From Ignavibacteria bacterium (GTDB lineage: Bacteria; Bacteroidota; Ignavibacteria; Ignavibacteriales; SURF-24), in assembly GCA_025612245.1 (NCBI GenBank), contig JAAXKQ010000013.1, positions 62,001-126,000 on the forward strand: a DNA stretch of 64,000 nt, written 5' to 3'. Of this stretch, positions 43,366-51,946 are shown piece after piece (within the stretch, counting starts at the first letter, position 1; every line of letters starts with the position of its first letter). Both the position numbers and the translations under genes were made by a program. Under the pieces are notes generated by a model. That model searched no databases and had not been told where the DNA came from. It was given only the letters and a program-made list of their open reading frames with translations.

Positions 43366-44031
43366 TCAGTTGCGGTCTCTTGGATCGCCATACCCGTAAT
43401 TATCGTTTCTATTCTCATCGTTCTGGTTTCCGTTATCATATCTGTCACGGTTGTGATAGTTATACTGATCTTCACCATTGCGCCCATTTCCATAATACAT
43501 GTCATTGATCTGAACGTAGCTTCTTCCCTGGTTCCGCATTTTTATTACGTCATCCTGGCGGCAATTATAGGACTCGGAAATCAGCCTTGAGTTAACCGCA
43601 TTTATTGCATCATAATCACTTACAATAACTCTGTGGTGTTTATAATATCCCCTCGCTCTCCCATATGGAGGACCCTGCAAGGCTCCCTGGGAGAAAAAGA
43701 TTTCGGGACCTAGCCCTAACTGATATGTAATGTCCATCCACGAATAGCCCTGGCGCCTTAAGCGTGCTACTCCTCTTGGGGATACGCCGGCCTTCCTGGC
43801 TACAAAAAACACCACTGGAATCTCCTCATCGGGAAGCCTCCTGTCCCTTACTATTACAACTTCTCTTTGTGGAACACTGAAGTATCTCCCGATGGTCATA
43901 TAAAAACCTCCCGTGCCGCCGCCGCCTCCCCTGCCCGTTGAAACTCCGGCATAGACCTGTGCCTCAAGCTTTACAGACATAATCAGCATTATTACTACAA
44001 GTATTATCATATGATTATTTACGCGTTTCAT
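43366..44031 (-). CDS. secreted protein of unknown function with a duplicated motif
   Basis: I do not recognise this 221-residue protein. I start it at the ATG at 44031, preceded by GAGGAG and giving a signal peptide (MKRVNNHMIILVV to KLEAQ); a longer in-frame start at 44100 has no such features. A Gly-rich patch follows the signal. Two related segments occur: VARLRRQGYSWMDITYQLG and VIKMRNQGRSYVQINDMYYG (pattern V..[LM]R.QG.S[WY]..I). The last ~45 residues are Asn/Asp/Arg/Tyr-rich and probably disordered. It is divergent from the LytS-type kinase gene. Confidence 0.78.
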   Translation of the reverse strand: MKRVNNHMIILVVIMLIMSVKLEAQVYAGVSTGRGGGGGTGGFYMTIGRYFSVPQREVVIVRDRRLPDEEIPVVFFVARKAGVSPRGVARLRRQGYSWMDITYQLGLGPEIFFSQGALQGPPYGRARGYYKHHRVIVSDYDAINAVNSRLISESYNCRQDDVIKMRNQGRSYVQINDMYYGNGRNGEDQYNYHNRDRYDNGNQNDENRNDNYGYGDPRDRN

Positions 44032-44355
44032 TTTTGGTCTCCTCACTCTCTGCAACTGGTGCAGGTAAAATAATTTAATTGGAACGATATGGTTTTCCAT
44101 TTTTAATGTGCCGTCTCGGTATACTAATATTCAAATAGCATGCCTGAGAAATACCCCGCGATTTATGGGAAATGAAATGCAATTGTACAGATAAGTGAAC
44201 TCGGTGTGTCTTGCAGATACAACACCTAAGCAAGCCGTTTGTCAGGCAGATTGGCCTTTCATACATTTCCTTTGTTAATTGGAACCGATTTTGTTATTTT
44301 CTCTAAAAATCTTGATAGTTTTTCACATTAACTAGAAAAGCCAGGTTAATTCCGA
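44032..44355. promoter_or_regulatory. divergent intergenic region upstream of LytS-type kinase
   Basis: About 324 bp between divergent genes, holding promoters for both. The stretch just before the kinase gene is strongly AT-rich. I see no palindrome strong enough to report as an operator and no small gene. Confidence 0.4.
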
Positions 44356-45384
44356 ATGACCCGTAAACAGAAATACTGGACCTGCCAGCTATGCGGCTGG
44401 GGCTTTTATACGGTTATACTTTTTTTCTTTGCATTCCAGTCCACGAGAACTTTCAGCGAGAAGTTCTATTATTCTTCTTCTGTATTCATTCTCCAGGTTG
44501 GACTTACGCACATCTTCCGCCTGGTATTAATACGCCATAAGTGGCTGGATCTGCCGATACTGAAAAACATATTAAGGGCTGCAATATCTTCGCTTATACT
44601 GGCACTATTAATTGAAGCATCACTTTTTTTATTGTTCTACCTTCCGGAGATACAGGGAATAAAGGACATTAACTTCAACCGTTTGTTCGTGAACTACATA
44701 AACCGCAGCTTCTTGAATTTCGCCTGGGCCATCATTTACTTTGCAATCCATTATTTTGAAAATTATAATAGCGCTAAGCTGGATGCACTCAGGTACGAAA
44801 TGCTCCTGAAGGACTTTGAGCTCAACGCACTGAAGTCGCAGATGAACCCGCACTTTATTTTTAATGCGCTCAACAGCATCAGCGGCCTGATAAATGAGAA
44901 TCCGCACAAAGCCCAGTTCGCTCTCTCACAGCTCTCCAGCCTCCTCAGGTATTCACTAAGGGTAAATGAAAACCAGACCGTCTCGCTTGAAGAGGAAATG
45001 CAGATTGTAAACGACTACCTCGAGCTGGAGTCCATCCGCTACGAAGAAAGGCTGAAGGTAAAGATGGATATCGACCCCTCCTCGCTTCAGGTGCAGGTGC
45101 CGCCGCTGATGGTACAGACACTTTGCGAAAACGGAATTAAGCACGGAATATCCAGACTGCCTGAAGGGGGACTGCTCTCCATCAGCTCTGCCTTCGTAAA
45201 CGGCTCACTGAAACTGGAAATAATTAATGCCGGCTCGGTTGCAGAAGAGGAGGCTTCCGGTAATGGCTGCGGAATAAGAAATACAAGGCAGAGGCTTTCT
45301 CTTTTATACGGGACAAATGCCTCATTTGCCCTGAAAAACGTATCCGGCAATTTCGTATCTGCGGAAATAATTATCCCGGTATGA
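44356..45384 (+). CDS. LytS/YehU-type membrane histidine kinase
   Basis: A 342-residue sensor kinase with four hydrophobic segments in the first ~140 residues. The His_kinase domain has phospho-acceptor His in LKSQMNPHFIFNALNSISGL, and the ATP-binding part contains LMVQTLCENGIKHGIS and a C-terminal GCGIRNTRQRLSLLYG. This kinase class pairs with LytTR regulators, and such a gene follows 7 bp downstream. The signal is unknown; the membrane part has no recognisable sensor domain. Confidence 0.94.
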   Translation: MTRKQKYWTCQLCGWGFYTVILFFFAFQSTRTFSEKFYYSSSVFILQVGLTHIFRLVLIRHKWLDLPILKNILRAAISSLILALLIEASLFLLFYLPEIQGIKDINFNRLFVNYINRSFLNFAWAIIYFAIHYFENYNSAKLDALRYEMLLKDFELNALKSQMNPHFIFNALNSISGLINENPHKAQFALSQLSSLLRYSLRVNENQTVSLEEEMQIVNDYLELESIRYEERLKVKMDIDPSSLQVQVPPLMVQTLCENGIKHGISRLPEGGLLSISSAFVNGSLKLEIINAGSVAEEEASGNGCGIRNTRQRLSLLYGTNASFALKNVSGNFVSAEIIIPV

Positions 45385-45391
45385 GGTAAAT

Positions 45392-46111
45392 ATGAAAACA
45401 TTAATTATTGACGACGAAAGACTGGCCCGCGTTGAGTTAAGAAGGCTCCTTTCCCCCTACACTGAAATTGAGATTGTAGGAGAGGCAGTAAATACGGAAG
45501 ATGCACTTGGGAAAATCAGGCTCCTTAATCCCGAACTCTTGTTCCTGGATATACAGATGCCCGGAATGGACGGCTTTGAGCTCCTGGAAAAACTCGACCG
45601 CGCGCCTAACGTAATCTTTACTACCGCCTACGATGAATTTGCGCTCAAGGCATTTGAGTATAATGCCCTGGATTATCTCTTAAAACCCATACTGCCCCGA
45701 AGGCTGGATGGCGCAATTAAAAAGGTTCTGCAAAAGACTTACCCAAATGCCGGCAGCACAGGCAGCCAGAGTTTACTGACGGAAAATGACCAGATATTTG
45801 TCAAGGACGGCGACAAATGCTGGTTCGTCAGGCTTTCCGAGGTAAGATTCTTTGAATCCGAAGGCAACTACGTCAGAATTCATTTTGACCATTTTAAACC
45901 GCTTGTACTTAAATCCCTGAACTCCATAGACGAAAGGCTCGACCCCAGGAGCTTCTTCAGAGCGAACAGAAGCTTTATTGTAAACCTCAAATGGATTGAA
46001 TCAATCGAGACCTCATTAAGCGGGGGGCTGATTGTAGTTCTGAGGGGAGGAACAAGAATTGAGATTTCACGCCGCCGGTCCCTTAAATTCAGGGAAATGC
46101 TCAGCCTATAA
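45392..46111 (+). CDS. LytTR-family response regulator
   Basis: A 239-residue regulator: a receiver with phospho-acceptor in LLFLDIQMPGMDGFE and Lys in DYLLKPILPRRLDG, then a C-terminal LytTR DNA-binding domain (about 135-239) with FFESEGNYVRIHFD and FFRANRSFIVNLKWIES. It is the cognate partner of the LytS-type kinase 7 bp upstream. LytTR proteins bind direct repeats about two helical turns apart. I did not find a convincing pair in the adjoining intergenic sequences. Confidence 0.95.
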   Translation: MKTLIIDDERLARVELRRLLSPYTEIEIVGEAVNTEDALGKIRLLNPELLFLDIQMPGMDGFELLEKLDRAPNVIFTTAYDEFALKAFEYNALDYLLKPILPRRLDGAIKKVLQKTYPNAGSTGSQSLLTENDQIFVKDGDKCWFVRLSEVRFFESEGNYVRIHFDHFKPLVLKSLNSIDERLDPRSFFRANRSFIVNLKWIESIETSLSGGLIVVLRGGTRIEISRRRSLKFREMLSL

Positions 46112-46219
46112 GAATTTTTGCACTTTTTTACCTGAATTATACTCTTTTTACGGCAAAGCGGCTAAACAATATTGAATAGATGCCGATAATAAGATTAAGG
46201 ATTAGTATAAGCAAACAAA

Positions 46220-46918
46220 ATGAACATAGAAAACAACAACCCGATTCAGGCTTCATCTTATACTATTGATCCTGCTGCTGTTCCAAATACAGAAGAATAT
46301 GCAAAGAAACAAGGGGAACCCAAAACTGGCGGATCTCCTTCGCTTATCTCTGGAAATGATTCCATCAGTATTTCAGATGATGCACGCGCCGAAAGAGATA
46401 AAAAAATTATCGAAGAGCTGGAAAAGATAGACAGGCAGGTTCAACAGCATGAAGCTGCGCACCAGGCGGCAGCCGGTGAATATTTCCGTGGGATATCTTT
46501 TACCTACAAGGTAGGTCCCGATGGTAAGCGATATGCTGTAGCAGGTGAGGTGCAGATCGATACTTCGGCATCTTCACTAAATCCCAAAGCAGCTATCGCA
46601 AAAATGCAGCGAATCCGCAGGGCCGCCTTGGCACCTTCGGACCCGTCGCCTCAGGACCTTGCAGTTGCAGCACAAGCCGCAAAAGCTGAAGCCAATGCTA
46701 AAGCACAGGAACAGGGGGCTTATTTAGCCACACAGACAAGCAAAGGCTCAGTTCCGGAGGATCCTTCAAAAGCAACCGATAATTCAGCTCAACCCGATAC
46801 CCAGGTCAGCACCGGCAAAAGTTCAGCACTGGCCCCGGGACTTCAGGTTTCTATGCTTTTCAATACTCCGGGAAATCTATTATCACCTCAGAAAAGGACA
46901 ATAGACATTACTCTCTAG
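46220..46918 (+). CDS. SprA-related putative metalloprotease (HEAAH motif)
   Basis: A 232-residue protein. The first ~70 residues and the last ~70 are Ser/Gln/Ala-rich and probably disordered. The core (about 65-150) has HEAAH at 77-81 and TYKVGPDGKRYAVAGEVQID, the pattern of the SprA-related (CJM1_0395-like) family of putative zinc metalloproteases. There is no signal peptide or Shine-Dalgarno. It follows the LytTR regulator by 108 bp on the same strand, and its end meets the convergent sugar kinase gene 5 bp away. Activity has not been shown for most members. Confidence 0.82.
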   Translation: MNIENNNPIQASSYTIDPAAVPNTEEYAKKQGEPKTGGSPSLISGNDSISISDDARAERDKKIIEELEKIDRQVQQHEAAHQAAAGEYFRGISFTYKVGPDGKRYAVAGEVQIDTSASSLNPKAAIAKMQRIRRAALAPSDPSPQDLAVAAQAAKAEANAKAQEQGAYLATQTSKGSVPEDPSKATDNSAQPDTQVSTGKSSALAPGLQVSMLFNTPGNLLSPQKRTIDITL

Positions 46919-46923
46919 AAGTT

Positions 46924-47892
46924 CTATCTAACAGGCTTTATGTTCAGTGTGTTTATCTTTTTGCCAAGAGTAGAAATCTTAACCTCTTTCTGAATTTCAG
47001 CGGCCTTTTCGGGGTCAGCTTTACAAATTTCCCACGATGCGGCATTTAAGGCTCCAAGGCTTTGAGCAAAAGACAGCGTCTCCTCGAAGGTCATTGCATT
47101 ATGAAGCCCGTACGCCACGGCAGCCGTAAAGGCGTCCCCGCTTCCCGTAGAATCCAGCTCTTTTACCTGAGGTGTTTCAGCCTTGTACAGAAAATCAAAA
47201 TTGGAGGCATAAACCGGCTTTGCCCCGTCAGTAAGAAATACCTGCTTTACGCCCTTTTCATAAAGCCTCTGCAGATATTCAAGAATTTCCTTTTCATCAT
47301 TTAACGAAGCATTCATCGAGGCTCCTGCCTCCTGGATGTTGTTATGGATTACCGTGGGAGCTTTCTTGGTGCACTCTTCCAGATTCCGGCCGTAGGTGTC
47401 AAGGATTGAAATCTTGTCGAATTCGTTGGCCACTTCAATACCGTATGGGAAAATGTCATCCGTCAGTTCCGAAGGCGAGCTGCCGGAGAAGACTACTATC
47501 TCACAGTTTTCAATCATTTTCCTGAGCTTCACCTTAAATTCACCGGCCTCGGAAGGTGTAATTTCGGAATTGAGCCCGAAGAACGTCGTAAGGCGCTCTT
47601 TTCCTTCTTCCACAATTAAGGAAGCCACCCTGGTCTCGCTCTTTGTCTGAACGGCCGTAAAGTTAATGCCTTCGGCACCAAGCAGGTTCCTCAGGATTTT
47701 TCCGTTATTGCCCCCAAGAAATGTAAATGCAAGGCATTCGGCTTTAAGGCAGTTCAGCTGCCGGCTTACGTTAATTCCCTTTCCGCCTGCGCTGAAAAAT
47801 TCATTTGCGGCTCTGTTATTTTTCCCGAGCTCTATTTCCTTAAATATCAGTCTTCGTTCCAGTAAAGGATTAATTGTAACAGTTAAAATCAT
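46924..47892 (-). CDS. 1-phosphofructokinase-type PfkB-family sugar kinase
   Basis: A 322-residue ribokinase-fold kinase. The N-terminal TVTINPLLERRL, the PfkB signature 1 region GGKGINVSRQL and signature 2 DSTGSGDAFTAAVAYGL, with its catalytic Asp, are present. The N-terminal pattern and length match FruK/LacC hexose-phosphate kinases, so 1-phosphofructokinase or tagatose-6-phosphate kinase are the leading choices. No fructose PTS genes are nearby. It stands alone, with a strong terminator upstream belonging to the next gene. Confidence 0.88.
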   Translation of the reverse strand: MILTVTINPLLERRLIFKEIELGKNNRAANEFFSAGGKGINVSRQLNCLKAECLAFTFLGGNNGKILRNLLGAEGINFTAVQTKSETRVASLIVEEGKERLTTFFGLNSEITPSEAGEFKVKLRKMIENCEIVVFSGSSPSELTDDIFPYGIEVANEFDKISILDTYGRNLEECTKKAPTVIHNNIQEAGASMNASLNDEKEILEYLQRLYEKGVKQVFLTDGAKPVYASNFDFLYKAETPQVKELDSTGSGDAFTAAVAYGLHNAMTFEETLSFAQSLGALNAASWEICKADPEKAAEIQKEVKISTLGKKINTLNIKPVR

Positions 47893-47922
47893 ACTACCCC
47901 ATCATGTTTTAAGTACAAAAAA

Positions 47923-47984
47923 AATACAGAATACTCTCTGCAGGCAGCGTTCCCAAAAGAGCACCGCCTGTGTTATTCTGTATT
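47923..47984 (-). terminator. rho-independent terminator of the GWxTD protein gene
   Basis: AATACAGAATA (47923-47933) pairs with TATTCTGTATT (47974-47984), with an inner CAGGC/GCCTG stem. On the minus strand it is followed by a run of T ending GTACTT. It lies about 20 bp past the GWxTD gene stop and ends that transcription unit before the sugar kinase gene. Confidence 0.8.
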
Positions 47985-48003
47985 AAAAAATTCTATTTAT
48001 ATT

Positions 48004-49317
48004 TTATTGCCTGTATTTCCACCAGCTGCCGTAAACCGGGTCCAGGAGCCTGTAGTCCCCAAATCCCGTCTGGTCAACAAAAACAAAGCGCTTGTTGATA
48101 TCGTAATAATCCCAGATCTCGTAAGGCTTTGAATCATACTCAAAAGGATAGCGCTCTATATTGCTGGGAGGGCCGAGTGTAATAAAGACCATACCCATAT
48201 CCGTACGCCATCCTTCCATGTAATTTTTGAAATGCTCATTTGCATAGGCTATTCTTCTATAGTACTCCTCAAAGACCTCGTTCTGTTCGGTTGAAGGAGA
48301 TGGATCCTTCGACTTCCAGAATTCCAGGAATTTCTTCTGCTTTTCTTCCTTGCTTGGAGCATCCTTGATTTTGTTCAGGTCGGACTCGCTTGCAATGTAA
48401 ACCATCTCGTCTACAGCCTTATCCAGGTCGTTGACAGCCGTAGGCATGCCGATCCACCTGGAAATGAACCTCTTCTGTGTTTCAGCCTTTGAGTTACCCG
48501 ACTCATCCTGCAGAACGACAAAGAGGTTATACTGCCCAAGACTTAGTTCAGCGTTTTTCAGGGAATAGTTGACAGGGTTAATTCCCCTTGTAATTTCCCT
48601 GGTATCCTTCTGCGTATAAATGGGCTCTTTATCTTTGTCGTCGCCTTTCTCTTCCTTACCCGGTTTGCTTTCAGCCACGGAATAGTTAATATCTACTTTC
48701 CTTGCCGTATCCGAATAAATCTCATAATACATCATTAGCCCCTCTTTCCTGGAGGCAACGTTGCGTGAGATATTTGGAATTATCTTCTTCTGGCCGTTTA
48801 TTTCCATGACCTTCTGAATGAGCAGTATGTCGCTTACGGCCAGAGGCGCATCCAGGTTTTTAACGGTAAACTTGCTCTCAAGTGCGGTGCTTTTCTTTGA
48901 GTCCTTATCTTCCACTTCAACCCTCAGAAAATAATTAGCCGGCGGAAGGTCGAAAGATTTCACGCTTAAATTAAAGTTATCCTTTGATGTCGTCGCGTCA
49001 AAGTCGGATGCATTGACAGACTCACCCCAGGACTTTTCGGTAATCATTTTGTCTTTAGATTCATTGCTGTATATGGAAGCGGTAATATTGTAATCCGCAG
49101 TAAAACCCTGAGCAGATTTCACGAACTGAATTCCGTTATAAGGCACCTCGACGTACAAATCCATGCGTGTTTTACCAGGCTGAGCTCCCCTGTAGTTATA
49201 AGCGTCAAAATAGAACTGCGGGGAACCCTCTCTTGACATCTGCCCCCTGAAGTTCTCCACCTGTGCCCACAGCGGAAGCACCATGGCAACAAGCAAAACT
49301 AAAATAACGGTTTTCAT
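48004..49317 (-). CDS. GWxTD domain-containing secreted protein
   Basis: A 437-residue protein with a signal peptide (about 1-18). A beta-rich first half (to about 280) is followed by the GWxTD domain, seen as NYMEGWRTDMGMVFITLGPP, EIWDYYDINKRFVFVD and DYRLLDPVYGSWW near the C-terminus. This domain is frequent in Ignavibacteria, Acidobacteria and related groups, and its role is unknown. It follows rimO by 19 bp and is probably co-transcribed with it. A strong terminator lies downstream. Confidence 0.9.
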   Translation of the reverse strand: MKTVILVLLVAMVLPLWAQVENFRGQMSREGSPQFYFDAYNYRGAQPGKTRMDLYVEVPYNGIQFVKSAQGFTADYNITASIYSNESKDKMITEKSWGESVNASDFDATTSKDNFNLSVKSFDLPPANYFLRVEVEDKDSKKSTALESKFTVKNLDAPLAVSDILLIQKVMEINGQKKIIPNISRNVASRKEGLMMYYEIYSDTARKVDINYSVAESKPGKEEKGDDKDKEPIYTQKDTREITRGINPVNYSLKNAELSLGQYNLFVVLQDESGNSKAETQKRFISRWIGMPTAVNDLDKAVDEMVYIASESDLNKIKDAPSKEEKQKKFLEFWKSKDPSPSTEQNEVFEEYYRRIAYANEHFKNYMEGWRTDMGMVFITLGPPSNIERYPFEYDSKPYEIWDYYDINKRFVFVDQTGFGDYRLLDPVYGSWWKYRQ

Positions 49318-49336
49318 TTTAGATCCTTTTATATAC

Positions 49337-50644
49337 TTAAATTCTTAAGACTTCGCCATAAAGATCATATTCATTGCAGTCATAAACCTTAAGCTCATAA
49401 AAGCTTCCGGTCATGAGTTTTTCCTTTGCGGGGATTAGGACCTCCCCGTCCACCTCCGGGGCATCCTTCATTGAGCGCGCAATGTAGTAGCCGTCTTTCC
49501 TCGAGCCTTCGAAGCCATCAACAATTACGCGGAGATTTTTACCAATGAGTTCCCTGTTCTTCGCCAGTGAAATCTCCTTCTGCAGTTCCATGAGTATTGC
49601 CTTGCGCTCTTCCTTCACTTCCTCAGAAACAGGATCGCCAAGTATAAACCCGGTTGTATTCTCTTCCACCGAATATGTAAAGACGCCGACTTTATCGAAC
49701 TGGTACTCCTTTACAAACTCGCAGAGCTCATTAAAATCCTTTTCTGTTTCTGCCGGATAGCCGACAATAAATGTAGTCCTGAGTGCAATATCCGGCACGG
49801 CCTGCCTGATCTGGTCTATCATCTCCCTGGTTCTGCGCGAGGTTATTCCGCGCCTCATTGACTTTAATACGCCGTCTGAGATGTGCTGTAACGGCATATC
49901 CAGGTACTTGCAGACTTTCGGGTTATTCTTAATTACCTCAAGAACGTCTTTCGGGAAATGGGAAGGATACGCATAAAGAAGCCTTATCCATTCCAGCCCC
50001 TGAATTCCGCTTAACCTATCGAGTAGTTCGGCAAGGTTCCTCCTGCCGTAAATGTCAATGCCGTAGTCTGTCGTATCCTGCCCGATAACGACGAGTTCCT
50101 TTGTGCCTTTTTGAGCCAGGAGCCCGGCCTCATCTACCAGCTGTTCCATCGGCCTGGAAACATGCTTACCCCTAATTAAAGGAATAGCGCAGAAGGAACA
50201 GGGATTATTGCAGCCTTCCGAGATTTTAAGATAAGCCAGGTGCCTGGGAGTAGTAACTACTCTCTCACCCAGGAGTTCATACTTCAGCTCTCCGCCGAGT
50301 TCCTTTAATATGCCACCGTAATCTTCCGTCCCGAAATAAACGTCCACCTCAGGAATCTCTTTTTCCAGATCGCTCTTATAACGTTCCGACAGGCATCCCG
50401 ATACTATTACTTTCTTCAGGCTGCCGTTTTTTTTCATTTCAACCGCGTTAAGGATTGTATTAATCGACTCTTCCTTGGCAGCCTCAATAAAACCGCACGT
50501 ATTTATAATTACCACTTCCGCCTTCTCCGGGTCGTCAGTCAGCTCACAGTTGTTATTAATAAGTTGATTCATCAATCTTTCAGAATCAACGACATTTTTA
50601 GAACACCCTAAAGTAATTACACCAACTTTTTGTTTCTTTTTCAT
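49337..50644 (-). CDS. rimO: ribosomal protein S12 methylthiotransferase
   Basis: RimO of 435 residues, a radical-SAM enzyme that methylthiolates an Asp of ribosomal protein S12. The N-terminal methylthiotransferase domain has GVITLGCSKNVVDSE and IINTCGFI cysteines for the second Fe-S cluster. The radical-SAM cluster motif CxxxCxxC is in SEGCNNPCSFCAIPLIRG. A TRAM domain closes the protein. GCSKN and AIPLIRGKHVSR separate it from MiaB, whose gene is at the right edge. It is 121 bp from cdsA. Confidence 0.95.
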   Translation of the reverse strand: MKKKQKVGVITLGCSKNVVDSERLMNQLINNNCELTDDPEKAEVVIINTCGFIEAAKEESINTILNAVEMKKNGSLKKVIVSGCLSERYKSDLEKEIPEVDVYFGTEDYGGILKELGGELKYELLGERVVTTPRHLAYLKISEGCNNPCSFCAIPLIRGKHVSRPMEQLVDEAGLLAQKGTKELVVIGQDTTDYGIDIYGRRNLAELLDRLSGIQGLEWIRLLYAYPSHFPKDVLEVIKNNPKVCKYLDMPLQHISDGVLKSMRRGITSRRTREMIDQIRQAVPDIALRTTFIVGYPAETEKDFNELCEFVKEYQFDKVGVFTYSVEENTTGFILGDPVSEEVKEERKAILMELQKEISLAKNRELIGKNLRVIVDGFEGSRKDGYYIARSMKDAPEVDGEVLIPAKEKLMTGSFYELKVYDCNEYDLYGEVLRI

Positions 50645-50765
50645 TCATCCGTCTTTCTAAAGTTTGAGGCATCCGTTTCCTTAACGTTAAGCATCCCGCT
50701 TCCGCAAAAATAACATATAGAGAGATCAATGCCGTAATAATTAACAATATTTCCGCTTTTTAAGT

Positions 50766-51581
50766 TTATTTTACAAAATAAACCAGATACAGGTACACAA
50801 CCGGAGAGGTTAAAAGAAGGGAATCAAAGCGGTCAAATATCCCTCCGTGCCCGGGGATGATATTTGAAGAATCCTTCACACCGGCATCCCTTTTAAGGAG
50901 CGACTCGGTTAAATCTCCCGTCTGGCCAACAGTCCCAACTATAAGCCCGATTACCGCCGCATCCGGTATGCTGATGAACTGCAGCAGAAGAATTTTCATT
51001 ACAACCATTGCAATTACAGCCGCGGCAAAACCGGCAATTGCACCTTCCCAGCTTTTCTTTGGGCTTACGCGCGGAAATAACTTGTGCTTTCCAAGAGCCG
51101 AACCGGCAAAGAATGCAGCCGAGTCGCAGACCCATATTGAAACCAGGATGGAGATCATCAGAAATCCCCCTTCCTGATAGTTAACCGGAAAATATTCGCG
51201 TATCTCAACCATTGAGCTGGAAAAAAGGCCTATATAGAATATTCCAATTAGCGTTGTACCCAGGTTGAAGATAGCCGAGCTTTTATTCCTGAAGAGCTCA
51301 TAAATTAACAGCAGTACCACCATCAGGTAGACAACCGACTTAAAATCCATGAAATGGAAATAGGCATTTGTAATTATGAGCAAAACGGCTATCAGCCCTA
51401 TAACATCCGAGGCAAAAGCATTCTTATTGCGTGCCATACGGCTGAATTCCCAGAATGCCACGGCGCCAATAGCCGCTATAAATAAAAGGAAAAACAGTCC
51501 GCCAAAATAGCAGGCCAGAAGTATCAGTGGAATGGCGGCAACTGAAACCAGAATTCGTGTAGTAGTATTTCCAAGAGACAT
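50766..51581 (-). CDS. cdsA: phosphatidate cytidylyltransferase
   Basis: CdsA of 271 residues, an integral membrane enzyme making CDP-diacylglycerol from phosphatidate and CTP. It has about seven or eight hydrophobic segments. The family signature near the C-terminus is complete: SPKKSWEGAIAG, then KRDAGVKDSSNIIPGHGGIFDR and DSLLLTSP. It starts 5 bp after the DUF2007 gene stop and belongs to the run beginning at the glycosylase gene. Confidence 0.95.
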   Translation of the reverse strand: MSLGNTTTRILVSVAAIPLILLACYFGGLFFLLFIAAIGAVAFWEFSRMARNKNAFASDVIGLIAVLLIITNAYFHFMDFKSVVYLMVVLLLIYELFRNKSSAIFNLGTTLIGIFYIGLFSSSMVEIREYFPVNYQEGGFLMISILVSIWVCDSAAFFAGSALGKHKLFPRVSPKKSWEGAIAGFAAAVIAMVVMKILLLQFISIPDAAVIGLIVGTVGQTGDLTESLLKRDAGVKDSSNIIPGHGGIFDRFDSLLLTSPVVYLYLVYFVK

Positions 51582-51586
51582 AAGGG

Positions 51587-51937
51587 CTATAAATTATCTC
51601 CGCTTTCGTTTTTATTTGAATTAATGTCTTGAATTATCTGTGAAGCGGCATCCAGGTCATCTTTCTTAACCATAAGGCGTACAAACGACAGATCCCCAAC
51701 CGTTGGGAAATTCCTGTCCTTCTTCGATACGATCATGGTTTCAATGCCTGCTCCTTCCAGGTTAGCCTTCAGCATTTCAGCTTCGTAGAGCTCGCTGCAG
51801 GTATAAACGGTTTCCCAGTCTTTAGTATCAATCAAATGGCTTTCAAATTCCTGCTTATCGACCAGTTCCACGTCGCAGTCAGGGCATACTGTAACGCCAT
51901 CGTTGTATTCAGCTTCGCAATTCGGGCATATCAGCAT
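51587..51937 (-). CDS. zinc-ribbon and DUF2007 domain protein
   Basis: A 116-residue protein. The N-terminus has two Cys pairs, CPNCEAEYNDGVTVCPDC, forming a likely zinc ribbon. The rest (about 40-105) is a DUF2007-type signal-transduction-like fold with WETVYTCSELYEAEMLKANL and EGAGIETMIVSKKD. The function is unknown. It is packed between the CPBP protease gene (9 bp) and cdsA (5 bp), with a GGAGGA sequence before the ATG. Confidence 0.88.
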   Translation of the reverse strand: MLICPNCEAEYNDGVTVCPDCDVELVDKQEFESHLIDTKDWETVYTCSELYEAEMLKANLEGAGIETMIVSKKDRNFPTVGDLSFVRLMVKKDDLDAASQIIQDINSNKNESGDNL

Positions 51938-51946
51938 ATTTCCTCC

